This document shows, one piece after another, positions 9,650 through 21,815 of a stretch of DNA of 64,000 nucleotides (positions within the stretch are counted from its first letter, which is position 1; each line of letters begins with the position of its first letter). The stretch is from Camillea tinctor. Lineage: Eukaryota > Ascomycota > Sordariomycetes > Xylariales > Xylariaceae. The translations under genes were made by a program, and so were the position numbers. The notes under the pieces are model-generated. The model was not told where the DNA came from, made no database searches, and was given only the letters and a program-made list of their open reading frames with translations. The DNA is taken from the NCBI GenBank assembly GCA_022578605.1, contig MU394121.1, positions 62,001 through 126,000 of the forward strand, written 5' to 3'.

Positions 9650-12600
9650 GATTTCAGTGGGAATTCAGGAGAGCAAGACTAATAAAGGGGCGCGCAATTG
9701 GCACCGAGGCCAGATGGAAAGTAGAAGTTCGGGGACGATATATTGATTATCATGCGATCAAGACCGTAATTAGAAGATATTGGCGCGGTAGCAGGACGTC
9801 AAGGCTATGCGAATTGAGTATGTTGGAATAATATTATTATGTTGAAAGGGACACCGTCACACACCCCACGTAGAAGTTGATACTGTACCTAAAGGTTTAG
9901 CCTCAGGCAAGTGGTAAGGGCCTAATGCTATAGGTTATAGTGAGTTCAAGTCGTAGCAGCCTCGCCAAAACCAAGCATTTGCCTAGTGTACCTTACCTAT
10001 AAGGTGTCACCTAAGTCACTTAAGCTTGCATCTTTTTAGTGGGTAACTTCTACCAGCCACAGACATTGGAATTTGAAACCAATTGAGAAGTGGCTGACTT
10101 CTAGCTATGTGGCTAAAGAATTTTGGACAGCCTCTACAAAGTCACATGACCTCTACACTACAGGCCCCACTCCGCCCACTTCCTTTTCATGATAAAACTT
10201 TTTGCTCAAGTCCCAAACCTCCCTCTCTTCTTTCTTTTCCTTCTCCAACGCGTCCTCTAGACAGTGCAGCTCACTCATTCCACAACTGGTGCCAGCATTC
10301 TGTTGGTCTTCCGACCGTGTTGCCATTGATGATGACTGCGATTTCGCGACGCGGAGAGAGGGATTTCTAATCAAAGGTGCCATAAGAGCTGCCCGAGTAT
10401 TATCTGTCGTCTTGACGGTACTTTACAACGTTGCTTGGGCGGCGTCAGAGGCACCATACATAATTTTGCTATTATGACTACTATCTTCAGATCGTCTTTC
10501 CCCCAAATCTTTCCCCGGATTGACCTGCCTATGAAAGTAACTAGATCTGATGATGCCCAGCCCTAGGACACGATTCCATGCATAACACAAACGTCTTAAG
10601 GCCAACAAGCAGCATCACCATCGGAACCCTGAGTATGTAAGGTATTGTTATATACCTACCTAACCTATCTGCATATGTATGATCATCCCACCGGTCTGTC
10701 TATCTGTGCCTGTGGGAGTAACCTTCTCCAAGTACCGACTCGGTTCGGTTCTGTCAGTCTCTCTCGTATACTGAGACTGACCGGCCGACATACAGACCGA
10801 CTTTGATTTCACTAATAATAGGTCTCCATCTAATGCGTGTCGGATGGCAAGTCACATCTCCCTCGCACTCTGGTCCGATCGACCTCATGTACTGGTCGAC
10901 TTCGTTCATTGGTGAGTCTTTCAGAGCTCGTTTTTTTTTCTTGCTGACTGGACCGCCAAGTTTCTGCTTCGGTACCCAGTTTTAGAGAGTCTAGCTTCTT
11001 CGACATGTCTTTTTTTTTCACATGGTCGGCAATTGATACCGTCACATGGAGTTTTCTTAACGTCCCCACTGCTATTAAACTTGGCAACTTGGGGTGGCCG
11101 AGGAAGCTGGGAAAGAAAGAAAAAAGCCATAGAGAAGGGCTTCTACAGCTCAAGGGCTGCCCTATACCCAAGTGGGAACTCGCTGTCGCAACAATCCCGA
11201 CGACAGCTCCCAATGATTTACTGCATATAACACTACAGTATGCGCCTTATGCCGCTGTGTGCCCATACCACAAGAAGCTTAACAGCAAGCTTTTAATTAA
11301 TGAGATATATATATATTTCGCTCAATGACGCCTCTCGGTCTCTTCACCAGCATTTAAAATATATACTAAGTACTACGTGCATACTTACCGGTCCGGTAGG
11401 TTAACAGGGAATATATCCCTTAGCCACTCAGCAGCAGCAGCGTTTGCTGCATTGAGCTTTTGTTTGACGTGTAGTCTGTCTATTCAGAGAGATGACACAA
11501 ATTTTCCATCTGATATATCTCTTTTTCGACAATCTAGTGTATCTACCTGAAATGATGAACAAATCCGCTTCCCTTTTCTGTATATTCTCTTTTCTTTTTT
11601 CTTTTCTTTCCAAAAGTGGATTCTAAACTCTACTTCTCCATCTGTAGGAGTGCCCTCGTCTTTTTTTGGGTCGCCCTGCTGCTTTTCCCTGTCGGAAGCG
11701 AACATGCAGGGGCTCCTAATGGCTGGGACCTTTAGAGCGGTCGATGGGTGGGAGCAGCATGTGATCATATGGGTATATGGGGAGGAGACAAGTCCAGACA
11801 ACGCTGTTTGACACGTGCGTGTACCTCCGTGTCCCTTTTTTATCATGACCCTAGCAGGCCAGGTACATACATCAGGTACGCGAAGTACAACCGAGACCTT
11901 CTCACTCGTCCATTACGACTTAGAAGTATGGACGGCATTCGGCACCAACTCCTAGTCGTTTGCAACGCCATTGGAACTGCTGATCCGTCTCTTTTCTCTC
12001 TATCCCTAGTTACTAACACTAAGTATTTAGTCTCTTTTCATATTTCATCATCACCGCAGTATGCGTGTGATGATTGCATGATTATCTCCTGGGTTTCCCC
12101 GTAAGTTTTGCTTTTTTTCCTCTTCTGTTTTTTTACGGCCCCGGGATGTTTCGCTCTGTTTGCTTGATCCGATGGCATTTGTCATCCATCACCATCACCG
12201 CCATCAGCAAGAATTCAGTTTTCGTATGCATCTTTTTATTGTATCACCCCCTTTATTTTACCTTGGTGGCTTGCATTTTTGATTAGGGGGCTATTTTATA
12301 GTAATCGTAAGATGCATACATGTACGAGGCCGAGGCCACACCGGTATATATAGATAGGTACATTGCATACAGCGAAGAACTCCTCACATACGATATGACA
12401 GCTTTTATCGTGAGTGACGCAGCTTGGGGGAAAGCTGCAGGAGAGGGGGTGGGAGGACAAGACAAGACATGACAAGACGAGACAAGACACAGGATCCCCC
12501 CAAAAGAGAGAAGAGGGAAACCGAATCCCTACAAGGCTTCGAAAGAGTCACCGGTCTCTATGCAGGCATAGTTATCTAGTTTTGATTCTGATTCTGCAAG

Positions 12601-14598
12601 TTGATGGTCCCTTTTTTTTTTCTCTTTTCTCTTTTCTACTCTTTTTCACAAGCCGATAGATGCGTCTCTTGATTTCTTGGTACGGGGTCGTCAGGATGTT
12701 CTATCTTTGGGGAGACAGAGAGAAAGAAGAGGGGGGGTCAACTGGTTTGGGGAACATTTGATCCCGATCTCATCCACGAAATCCACCTGTGCCCACCTGT
12801 GCCCACCCTTTTAGAACCCCCCCTTGTAGCCTCGGACCCTGCAGCAGTGGTGCCCGCCTGATCAGAGACACGACCCCGTTGTGTAGGAGAGTGCTGAAAA
12901 GGTTACGCCTCGTCAGCGCTGCTCGACTTGACTTGCCAAGGTACCGGTGGTACCTCTTTAGCTCGGGTGCTACATTGGGGGTACATATGACTTTTTTGCG
13001 ACTTTATCGGGTGAGAAAACCCAAGAGAATCCGAACTTTGCACCCCCCCAAATTCGCATATGACGGTAGGTAACTTGGATGTATTGCGGCTGCGGCGTAT
13101 TGCGTATGTGTGTGAGTATGGTGAGTATGTACCTAGCCAAGGTATTTTCTCTCTCACACACCTATATCCGATCGTTTGTTCATTTTATTTTTCTTCACAT
13201 CATCGTCATCTATTTCCGGTACATGAAATTTTCTTATGGTTATTATTATCATACCATCTTATTATTATTTTGTGAAAGTAACATCTGACAATTGAAGTGG
13301 TGGAAATGTACATGCAATTAATTCGATATTAAAAACCGGCTTATCTCGTATATACGTACAAGGTAAGGCGTCATTACTTTTTTTCAATTTATTCTTATTC
13401 TTTTTTTTTCATGTGTTAATTAAGTTCAACTATATTTTTAAACTACCTGGACTAACAGCTAAAATAATAGCACTATCACCGTCACTATCACCATCGGTAC
13501 CGCTAACCGCTAACTACCCTTTACCACTATCATTAGGTAGGTTACTTATCGCTATCATTTTTTCCACATGCCTAGACCAGCACCTATCTTTCTCTCTCTC
13601 TCTTCACTTTCTAACCCTCACTTCACTTCACTTCATATCACATCACATCCCTCCCTCTCCATCTTCCAACCAACTCTTCTCCTTACATACGGATAGCCAA
13701 CTCTTCCACTCCTTTTTAATTGTTTTTATTTTTTTAATCTAAGTCTCTTCTCTCGTAAATCCCCCTTTCAACTCTGTCATACACCACACATACGTACAAC
13801 CCACACTTCACGCACGCACGCATACATAGCCGCATCCGCCATACATCACCCACCAATTATTCTAGTACCTACTTGCATCCATCCCCGAGCCGTGTGCATA
13901 TTATGTCGGACAGTGTCTTTTTTCGGACTTGAGTCTAAAGATAAAGTGAGAAATTAGAACTAGGACCTCACGACGAGTCATACTAAAGGTACAGTTTCAA
14001 CGTTATTTGGCGTCGACCTACATTTACATTTTACATTTTACACTTTACATTGAGAATATCCACCGAAGAGCTACGAGCCTACTGGTCGGCATCATTCTCA
14101 CCCTCGCACTTTATACACTTTGCACACCCGCACTCTAAACGCACACTCGCATCACTTGCTGTATCAGTCTGTATCATCTTGCCTGCGTGCGCGCGCTCGC
14201 GCTTGTGTTTGTGTTATTCTACTTTTGCTTTTTTTTTTTCCACCCTTCTCTTAAGGCTCGTTATTTTACCGCATGATACCCGGGGGGTTAAAGGATTGAA
14301 AAGAAAAAGCAAAGAGGAAAAGAAAGAAGGGACGACATCATTGGAAAGATACTAAAAGGGAAAGAAAAAGAAAAAACATCGGTCGAAATTTAAGTCCGAA
14401 CTATATTCACTTTGACTATATTTATCACCAACGCCAATGATCGCAAACTATCAACATTGTTAGTGCAAACCGAAGAGAGCCTTTCCACACACACTTTTTC
14501 TCTAGATCAAAAAGAGAAATAGAAGTGTAAGAGTGAAAAATAAAGAGAGGCGCTTGATTTCGGGCCGGCTTCACAGTGGGAACAGCCCAAGACAAGAC
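9650..14598. other. 5-kb divergent intergenic region between apm1 and OPI1
   Basis: Two genes point away from this gap, so it holds both promoters. Only short ORFs are present, none with codon or domain character that I trust. Features seen are pyrimidine-rich tracts (for example 13400-13760), a cluster of GACAAGACA-type units at about 12460-12490, a duplicated CCCACCTGTG unit near 12783-12803, repeated TTACATT units near 14020-14050, and CT-rich DNA just ahead of OPI1 that suggests a long 5' leader. I found no tRNA. Confidence 0.45.
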
Positions 14599-14724
14599 AT
14601 GGAGCACCAACTGTACAATCACATGTCGCTCCCACAACGGACCCACGATCAGAAGCATGACCATAAGAAATCGCACGAGCATGGGCATGAGAAGAAGTAC
14701 GGGTATGAGTTCCATGAGTACGAG

Positions 14725-14756
<32 letters not shown>

Positions 14757-16904
14757 CAAGCATAAGCACAAGCAACATCATCAACCGCAACACCAACATG
14801 CGCATACTCCCACCATCACTCTGCTCCAACAGCAACAAGAACAACAGGAACAACAACAACAACGACAGAACAAACAGTCGATAGTAGTGGGAAAACCTAC
14901 GCTACCGCCTCCGCCTCCGCCGCCACCGTCGTCGTCCGACCCGACTACGGCTATGTTTGACCGACTGGACCGGCCCTTTAAAGTCCCATTATATCCTCCA
15001 CCTTCTTATACGCCCTCTTCCCACGACTCTGCCCGACTCAACTTTCCCAATGACCCCGACACCGAACTGGCCCCTATTAAGAAGCCTATGAGCACACAGC
15101 ATGACGAGAAGAAGTCGTCATCGTCGTCTGAGAATCACCATAATAAAAACAACGTCACTTCTCTACCGTCTCTCTCGTCACTGACCGCCGCCTCCGTTCC
15201 CCTGTACACACCGTCCCATCATCCGCCCGAGCCAGCCTACTCGCCCCCGGCACCTCCAGCACCCCCTCCGCTGACCCATTGGCCCAGTCTCAACCCGCTG
15301 ACCGCATACTATAACCCGAGCCATGTGCAGAACGCCGATTCGCCCTTACGCATGGACATAGACACGAGTAGCAACAGCGGTGTGAGCGCTGCCTCTCCCG
15401 AGCGCCTAATAGACGGGAGGGCCAGCAGCGTGAGCCTCGATGATCCCGATGTGCGCATGGCTGCTGAAGCATTGGGCGATCTGCGAGCCGGTCAGTTCTT
15501 TTTCGTCTCTCTCTCTTTGTTTCCTTGGGTCTCTATACCTATTTTATCACCGTTTCACCCTGTTGTTGCATGTAGTATGACGGACATACATGCGTACATA
15601 TAACTAAAGCGATGACTCGCATTGCAGATTTCGTATCTTCTCCGCCGGACAAGCACGCGCCTCTACCCGCATCATCGCCGCATCCCCGTGCGAACGGACC
15701 TCGACCGGAACCGTTAATCTCCCTTCTCACCACCTCGCACCCCTTTCTCGCTACTACCATTGAAGGCGCCACCTCCGCCTACAACCATTCCAAGAACTAC
15801 TCACCGCGCTTCAAGACCAGCGCCGAATACGTCGAAGGCTACGTGATACCTATCGCAAACACCGTCGGATCGGTAGGCCGAGTGACGGGGGTCGAGGGCG
15901 GCGTGCGATGGTTCCTCAGTGGAAATAGGCAGCACAAGTCGCAGAGTGTCGAATTGGAGGATGGCAGTAGCGGTGGCAGTGACCAGGGCTCGAACAAGCG
16001 AAGGAAGGTCGGCGATGGGTCGAGAAGCTTCCGGGAACCCTCGCCGGAGCTCGAATCCGGCACCCAAACGCCGAGGGCACCCCTCGATAACCCGCTAGAC
16101 CGGCGGCTGTCGGTTGCTAGTACCATCGACACCCTACCGGCCTACGACGAGATGCGATCGCCCCCCTACGCCGAACATTTCGCACCACCCGAGAGCCGGC
16201 CACACAACCCGGCATGGCAACACCGTCTCATCATGTCGACGTCCGGCCTCAGCATCGCCATGAGCGAGGAGAGCCTACGCAGCTTGAAGTACTGCCTGAG
16301 CTGGCTTCGGTGGGCCAACGAGCACATTGGGAACGTGATCAATTCATTGAAGACTACGATGGAGAGGTACGAGAAGGCCAAGTTAGAGGGCGCAAACGAA
16401 GACCACCCCATGCAGGGTGTCACTTCGAGCGACCCCATAAACCGGCATCAGCTTGCCGCCAAGATCACCGACCTCAGGTCGGACGTCCTCAAGACGTTGC
16501 AGGACGTCATCAACACCGTCAGTCGGTACGCTGGCGGTGCCCTACCAGAGAACGCGCGAGAGCTCGTGCGCCGTCACCTCACCAGTCTGCCCCAGCGGTT
16601 CCGCGTGGCGAGCATGATGGGCAACGAGAATCAGCAGGAAGGCAGTCGTCGCACTGAACTTAGCGAGGAGGAAGGCCGTGAAGCGCAAGAGAAGGAGACG
16701 CGCGAGAGTGCACAGCGTGTTTTGCTCCTGGCCAAGGAAGGCCTTGAGATGATGTCCCAAGTATCCGGGGTACTGGATGGTACCATCGTCAGCGCAGAAG
16801 AGTGGTGCGACCGATTAGGCAGGAGGCGGCGCGAACAACGGGAGGACATATTGGGAGGTTCACCTCTTCCCCAGGTTCCCCTAAGTGATTCAAAGACAGG
16901 TTGA
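14599..16904 (+). CDS. OPI1: Opi1-family transcriptional repressor of phospholipid synthesis
   Basis: In yeast Opi1 is held at the ER/nuclear membrane by phosphatidic acid and represses inositol/choline-responsive genes when released. Exons are 14599..15490 and 15628..16904, with a 137-nt phase-1 intron (GTCAGT..GCAG), giving about 722 residues. The Opi1 domain begins in exon 2 with NYSPRFKTSAEYVEGYVIP followed by NTVGSVGRVTGVEGGVRWFLSG, an almost exact family signature. It continues to a helical C-terminal part (SLRSLKYCLSWLRWANEHI...) ending near residue 700. A candidate basic nuclear signal, NKRRK, follows the signature. The N-terminal ~290 residues are low-complexity: His/Lys-rich with an (HT)5 tract, then Gln-rich, poly-Pro and Ser/Pro-rich. 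The ATG at 14599 is the first in-frame ATG; the frame is open 22 codons further up without one. Whether the protein keeps the yeast membrane-tether motif cannot be judged by eye. Confidence 0.92.
14725..14757 (+). repeat. CATACC hexamer tandem repeat (His-Thr codons)
   Basis: Five perfect CATACC units at 14725-14754, in frame inside OPI1, encode alternating His-Thr and are followed by a His/Lys stretch. The unit is 6 bp, so copy-number change would not shift the frame. The opposite strand reads as Met-Gly repeats and is a shadow ORF. Confidence 0.9.
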
Positions 16905-19774
16905 ATCGTGTACGAAAAATAAGAATGAAGCACCAAAAAAAAAGTAGAGGCGTTTTCGGAAGAGGCGAAAGGGGAGATAGAGAAAACAGAAACAAAAAAT
17001 TCACTCAACTACGAAAATCATGATTCAAAAAAAAAGAATAACGGGACAGGAAAGTCCAGGAATACCCCTAACAAAATTTATTTACTACGCATATACAAGA
17101 ACGACGGATGGATTCGACTAAAGAAAAAAAGGAGAAAAAAATACGAAAAGGACGAGTTAATTCTGGACGAATTTTCAACGCCGCATACACAATCGTTACC
17201 TTACCTTTCTACACAAACCGACCACATTTGGCCTAACCCGGACCTACAATTTTATTTTCATTTTGTTATTAATTCGTGCTAGAGATTATTCGGCTTATAC
17301 CCCACAGAGCAGAAGGGTAGAATGGAGAGTGCGCTTCATTTTTGGTGCTTCTGCTTTGCGTCGTATTCTCTCATGGTCTGTCTTATATTCCATCTCTTCT
17401 TTTTTTTCTTTTTTTTTGGATTCCATTGACTTTTCCTTCTTCCTATTTCTTGTTATTAACGGAATTCGAACATGTGCTACTATATTAGTATTTTATCTGA
17501 GGTATCTATGGATAGGAGCGATATGTAGGCTTTGGCGGGGATGTATTGAGTAGCAGGGGGAGTGTAAAGGCACTGGTGTATTTTACATGCACATACACAC
17601 ACATATAGCGTGCCTACGATACATTTGATGGATCAGTGGGATGAACATGCTATTCCTTGGAAACAATATGATATATTATCCATTTTTACCTCGTGTATGC
17701 GCTCTGTCTACATCAAATGCAGGGTCCCTATAGTACTGCATCTCACATATGATCAAGTCAAAATCGATCGGCTACGCACCAAGGGAACCGAGCCGAATAT
17801 TCACGTTGCCGTGCGCGGGCTCAGGTTAAAAAAAACGCTCGGGGACGGCTAGACCTGCCCCAACGGAGGTTCGGTGCGCGTGGTTATGTCCATATATATA
17901 TGTGCTGTAACCTAAACCTACAACATGTATGTTACTGTACTTGCAGTGGGGCGGCCGCGTGGGCGACGAGGGCCTAGACAGGGACGGGGATTTGGGGTAT
18001 TCGGTAGATAGAACGGGAGTGAGAAGAAAAGAAGGAAAGGAAAAATAATATAGGGTAGTATCACATGTGTGTATCGTGAAAGAATATTTCCATTTTTTCT
18101 TTTCTTTTTTCTGGGTTCCATGTATGCGGGAATATTGACCAAAGGGATTTTCCCTCGCTCCCTTCTATGCATACTTACATAGCTCCACTCTATTGTTCTA
18201 GAGGCCCGTTCCAGAAGTCGTTCTATCCCATGTGAACATCTCCGCGTGAAAATCCCAACTAGATCGCAAAATACATGATGTGCTGCGACTGAGTGTGACT
18301 TGAAACGGTCGCTCTAGCCGGGTTTGTGGGTTCTTGGCCGGCGGGACCGGTGGGTGGCATGGGATAGGGGAAGAAGAGAAGGAAAGAGGGAAATCTTGGA
18401 AATCGAAAGCTGCTGAGTCGATGGAATGGATCAGCAACGTGTGATTTCTAGTAATGTTGAACTTGGTTTATGGCGCAAGACGTCACTGGTACAGTCAGGC
18501 TGTCAGGGCGTCGGGTTTGTATGCCTGATATGTCACTGGTGCGCGCGCAGAGCCTCCGTCCCGCCATTTTCACATGCGAGGGACAGAATGCTGACGGGCC
18601 AAGGTTCCATCTTGTCCCGTGGACGGGACAGGACGGGATGGGCCGGCGTAGGTGGTGAGATGATATCATTCGCTTATCCCGGGGGCTGCTAACGTTGAAT
18701 AGGATACGAATTGCGTGAGATATCCCTCTTTCTTTGAAGTTAGAGCGGCATGTACTAAGCGGAGGCTCAAGTAAACATGTGCTTATACTATCAAGACACA
18801 TGTTACAGCCTCACATGCTCTTAGAGGTTATTAGTCAGGCGCAAACACAACCGACAAGGCCGCGTTTATATAATACCAAAGGGGCGTAAATTAGTTTCTC
18901 GGAGGGCGCTACGAGTCTTGTCCTCACTGACTCACATGAACCGACCGTATCACCACCGAATGAAGCTGTTCTTAAGTCATGACCTAGAGGTTTTTGGACG
19001 AAGAGCGCCGTGGCGTCTTAGGTAAGACCTAGTAACTTTCAATTGTGTCGAACAATAGGCCAGTCCCCTTACAGCTTTGTTGTGTAAACACTCTCTTTAC
19101 TAGCTAAACATATAACAAGGACCCAGGAACAAAGCATCGGGGGCCTCTTTATGCGCTGGACCTATAGAATCGCGAGGGTATGGCGAGGACAAAGGACCGT
19201 CGAGAGGTATAAGAGGCCACCTGCATATCCCCAGATTTAATAATGAAATTCGAAGGCATGCTTCGTCACTCGTAGTGTGGTGGGGGATGGAATCACTGAC
19301 ATCGCGCTGTGGGCGTGAAGCCCTCGAGAACGAAATTGATGGAGTACGAGAAGGGATCGACCGGTAATACGATGCCTTCCAATTCACGGATTACCGAACT
19401 GCTTAGTTAGCAGGTAGAACGATAGTACTTAGAATAGGTAGATAGCCGCGATCCTAGACTATACCCGAATATATCAGTTATCCAAGCATATCTAGAATCT
19501 ACATGTATGTGATACATCAAGTGAAAACGATAGAGTCCGTTCCTAAACTGGCAGTTTTCTATCTAAACACCAAGGGATATAATCTTATCTGTTTAGATTT
19601 TGTCAGTTCTCACGATCTAATCGCTCAAGACAAAGGATTAACAATACTATAGTTTTCCTGCGTAAATGAAATGTCACTCAACATACAGGGCTGTTTCAAC
19701 CTGCATGAATGAACTGTCTTCTCTCTCACAGAATAACCTTTGTTGTTCATGGCGCCATCACCGGACCTACCCGT
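16905..19774. other. Intergenic region downstream of OPI1
   Basis: It starts with an A-rich 3' flank of OPI1 (about 16915-17160) and continues with mixed composition. There are only short ORFs. A GC-richer patch at 17760-17880 contains partly complementary GGTTC/GTGCG words, but I could not build a stable fold. I see no supported gene or RNA. Confidence 0.4.
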
Positions 19775-19783
19775 CTATATAAA
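19775..19783 (+). promoter_or_regulatory. TATA box of the small gene at 20037
   Basis: TATATAAAG lies about 260 bp upstream of the ATG and about 80 bp upstream of a clear 5'UTR intron donor. It is followed by a short direct repeat (TCAACCAGACTCGA twice). Spacing and context fit a core promoter. Confidence 0.6.
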
Positions 19784-19865
19784 GCCTGGAAGCGCCAAAC
19801 TATTGAATGGCTTCGATCAACCAGACTCGAATCAACCAGACTCGACACGACAACCCTCACGATCG

Positions 19866-20006
19866 GTAAGTACAACAGGACAGACCAGCCTGCTAGATTC
19901 TCAATACTTCTTCTAGCATCTTCCACTTGTCCCGTTTCTCCTACCTTTCGGCGTTTTTAGACGAAAAACGCCCTTATCTTTTCATCTCTTCCCTTTTCAC
20001 TTGCAG
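19866..20006 (+). other. Probable 5'UTR intron
   Basis: A strong donor (GTAAGTAC) at 19866 and a pyrimidine-tract acceptor (CTTTTCACTTGCAG) ending at 20006 define a 141-nt intron. It lies between the TATA box and the ATG at 20037, which supports a transcribed gene here. Confidence 0.55.
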
Positions 20007-20036
20007 GTCTAGTGACAAGAAAGAAAAAAGGTAAGG

Positions 20037-20546
20037 ATGGCTTCGGGCGTTTACTACGGCTGCTTCTGCGGCGTTGAAGCTCCTAAGCTTAAAACTTGGG
20101 CTCGTCGTGTCCTCGGTGGTCTAGCTCATCACGGCGGCAGCAAATCTCTTGCTGTTAAAGCACCCGCACGGAAGCAGACTTGCCCTAGATGTGAGCCTTC
20201 TCCTAACCGTGGAGGAATGGTTCTTGAATATCATCCTCTGCGCCAAAACCCTCCTTTCAACGACAAGCATGCGGTTGAAAATGCTCATATTTCTTTCCGC
20301 CTTGCGCTCAACCGCTATATCTCTCATCGAGGTCATCCTTGTTGCCGGGTGCTCTCCTTCGAGGTTGAGAGCGTTGTTACTGAACGAGTGTACGCTCAAC
20401 TTCTTCTTGATGATAGTCCCATTATTGAAGAAGTGATGGATATATGTTATGATGGTTTCCAACGACCTCCTAGTGATGTGTTCGAGGAACTGAATGATCT
20501 GATCGACTCCCAACTTGAGCAAGTGCTTCGGCAGACTATGATTTAA
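20037..20546 (+). CDS. Small Cys-containing protein of unknown function
   Basis: A single coding exon of 169 residues. I do not recognise the family. The N-terminus has CFCG (residues 9-12) and a CPRC pair (about residues 49-52), possibly metal-binding or disulphide pairs. A later CC lies in GHPCCRVLSFEVE. The second half is acidic and helical (LDDSPIIEEVMDI...FEELNDLIDSQLEQVLRQ). There is no signal peptide or membrane segment. Support for a real gene comes from a TATA box, a 5'UTR intron with near-consensus splice sites, and codon use biased to T/C in third positions (many GCT, CTT, CGT, TCT codons), which suggests good expression. It converges with the acetyltransferase gene at 21003. The closing TAA is at 20544-20546. 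Confidence 0.6.
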   Translation: MASGVYYGCFCGVEAPKLKTWARRVLGGLAHHGGSKSLAVKAPARKQTCPRCEPSPNRGGMVLEYHPLRQNPPFNDKHAVENAHISFRLALNRYISHRGHPCCRVLSFEVESVVTERVYAQLLLDDSPIIEEVMDICYDGFQRPPSDVFEELNDLIDSQLEQVLRQTMI

Positions 20547-21002
20547 AGAGTGCGGGCATTCGTGATTTGATCATTGGAGTTGGACGGTCCAAGTGGACCC
20601 AGGTGAAAATGACGGCTGGACCGGTATAGACCTTTTCTTTTTCTTTCCTTCTCTTTGTGTCTCCTATGTCCTTGTTTCGAATGTTCTCTCTCCTTTGTCC
20701 GTGTTTTAGTACCATCTCTCTTGATTATATATAGTATAGGGTGAGCGAATGACTATATTCATGCTTCAAGTTGGGCAAGTCTCTCTCGGTTAGTAGCCGG
20801 GTATGCCTTTTGGCCTTTGGTGCTCAGTAGTCTGACGCCTAAAAGTAACTATATTGCATGTGAATGTGTTTTCTGAGAAGTGCGTCGCCAATAATGTGAG
20901 ATAAGTTGTAGAAATACTACTAAATGCTGCCAATGACCAACTAGTAGAAGTATCAAAGTTAAGTGTGACCTAATCGTAGAGAAACAGGCTGAATCTTTGC
21001 CA

Positions 21003-21626
21003 CTAAACTTTTCTTTCGGGTTGCCGGACCATATATTTCTCCACGTACTTCCCACCGGGATCCTCAAAGGCTACGGTATCTACGGTCTGGAACCCGTGTT
21101 TTTCATAAAGCGCAGCACCAGCGGGACTCGAATCGAGGAATGCTTCGACTTGCGCTTCATCGGACTTTTGCAGGCCCCATCGTAGTAACATCCCACCTAC
21201 GTCCCTTTTCTGGTATCCTTTCCGGACACCCAGGAGCTCCAGGTACCAATGAAGCCGGTCTCCCATGATTTCGGCATGTTTCCCGGCCTTCGCCCCGAAG
21301 AACTTATCTCCAAAGGCCGCATCGACACCCTCAGGCCAGGGAAGGTATGGCGGCGAGGATGGAGAGTCTGCCGTGCGCGGCTCAACCCATTTGGCGAACC
21401 CGATGACTTGTCCAGGGGGCGATGAAGCCTGATCCGTGGCCAGCACGAAATGTACATTGGGATCGTGCAAATCGGCATCTATAGACTTGAGCCAATAGTC
21501 TTGTGCCTGCTTCAAAGCAGGTGGAAAGACTCGCAGAGTAACCGGATCATCTCGGAAAGCGTCGAAGAAAACGCTGCAGATAGCGGCGGTATCTGAGGTT
21601 AGAGCTTTTCTAAGCTGTATAGCCAT
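21003..21626 (-). CDS. GNAT-family N-acetyltransferase
   Basis: Intronless, 207 residues, the usual size for a single GNAT domain. It starts with a first strand and helix, IQLRKALTSDTAAICSVFF. A core strand follows (VIGFAKWVEP), then the acetyl-CoA binding region LLGVRKGYQKRDVGGMLLRWG, which fits the Q/R-x-x-G-x-G/A motif-A pattern in modified form. The end of the fold (FLDSSPAGAALYEKHGFQTVDT) is a classic GNAT C-terminus. Such fungal proteins acetylate small molecules or protein N-termini in the cytosol, but the substrate is not predictable. There is no signal peptide. It is divergent from the ORF at 21816 and convergent with the small gene at 20037. Confidence 0.85.
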   Translation of the reverse strand: MAIQLRKALTSDTAAICSVFFDAFRDDPVTLRVFPPALKQAQDYWLKSIDADLHDPNVHFVLATDQASSPPGQVIGFAKWVEPRTADSPSSPPYLPWPEGVDAAFGDKFFGAKAGKHAEIMGDRLHWYLELLGVRKGYQKRDVGGMLLRWGLQKSDEAQVEAFLDSSPAGAALYEKHGFQTVDTVAFEDPGGKYVEKYMVRQPERKV

Positions 21627-21815
21627 TTTGCTTTTATGTTGGATTTATGCTGACGTTCAAAAAAGACGGACCGAGATTCAAAACGTAGCTATTTCTGAGA
21701 TGTTATTCCCTTGGCGACTATACCCCTGGCCTAGTCTTGCTGACTAATCCAAGTTCCGCGGACAGCGAGCTATACATATGGCTGTTCCGCCGGGTGACGA
21801 GCTAATTTTCACTTC

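Noticed and set aside
10830..11213. 127-codon minus-strand ORF in the gap before OPI1
   Set aside because: Composition looks random (Ser/Arg/Lys runs from low-complexity DNA), with no domain or splice support.
14425..14862. Minus-strand ORF with Met-Gly and Leu-rich repeats opposite OPI1
   Set aside because: It is the antisense of the CATACC and CAA repeats in OPI1 coding sequence.
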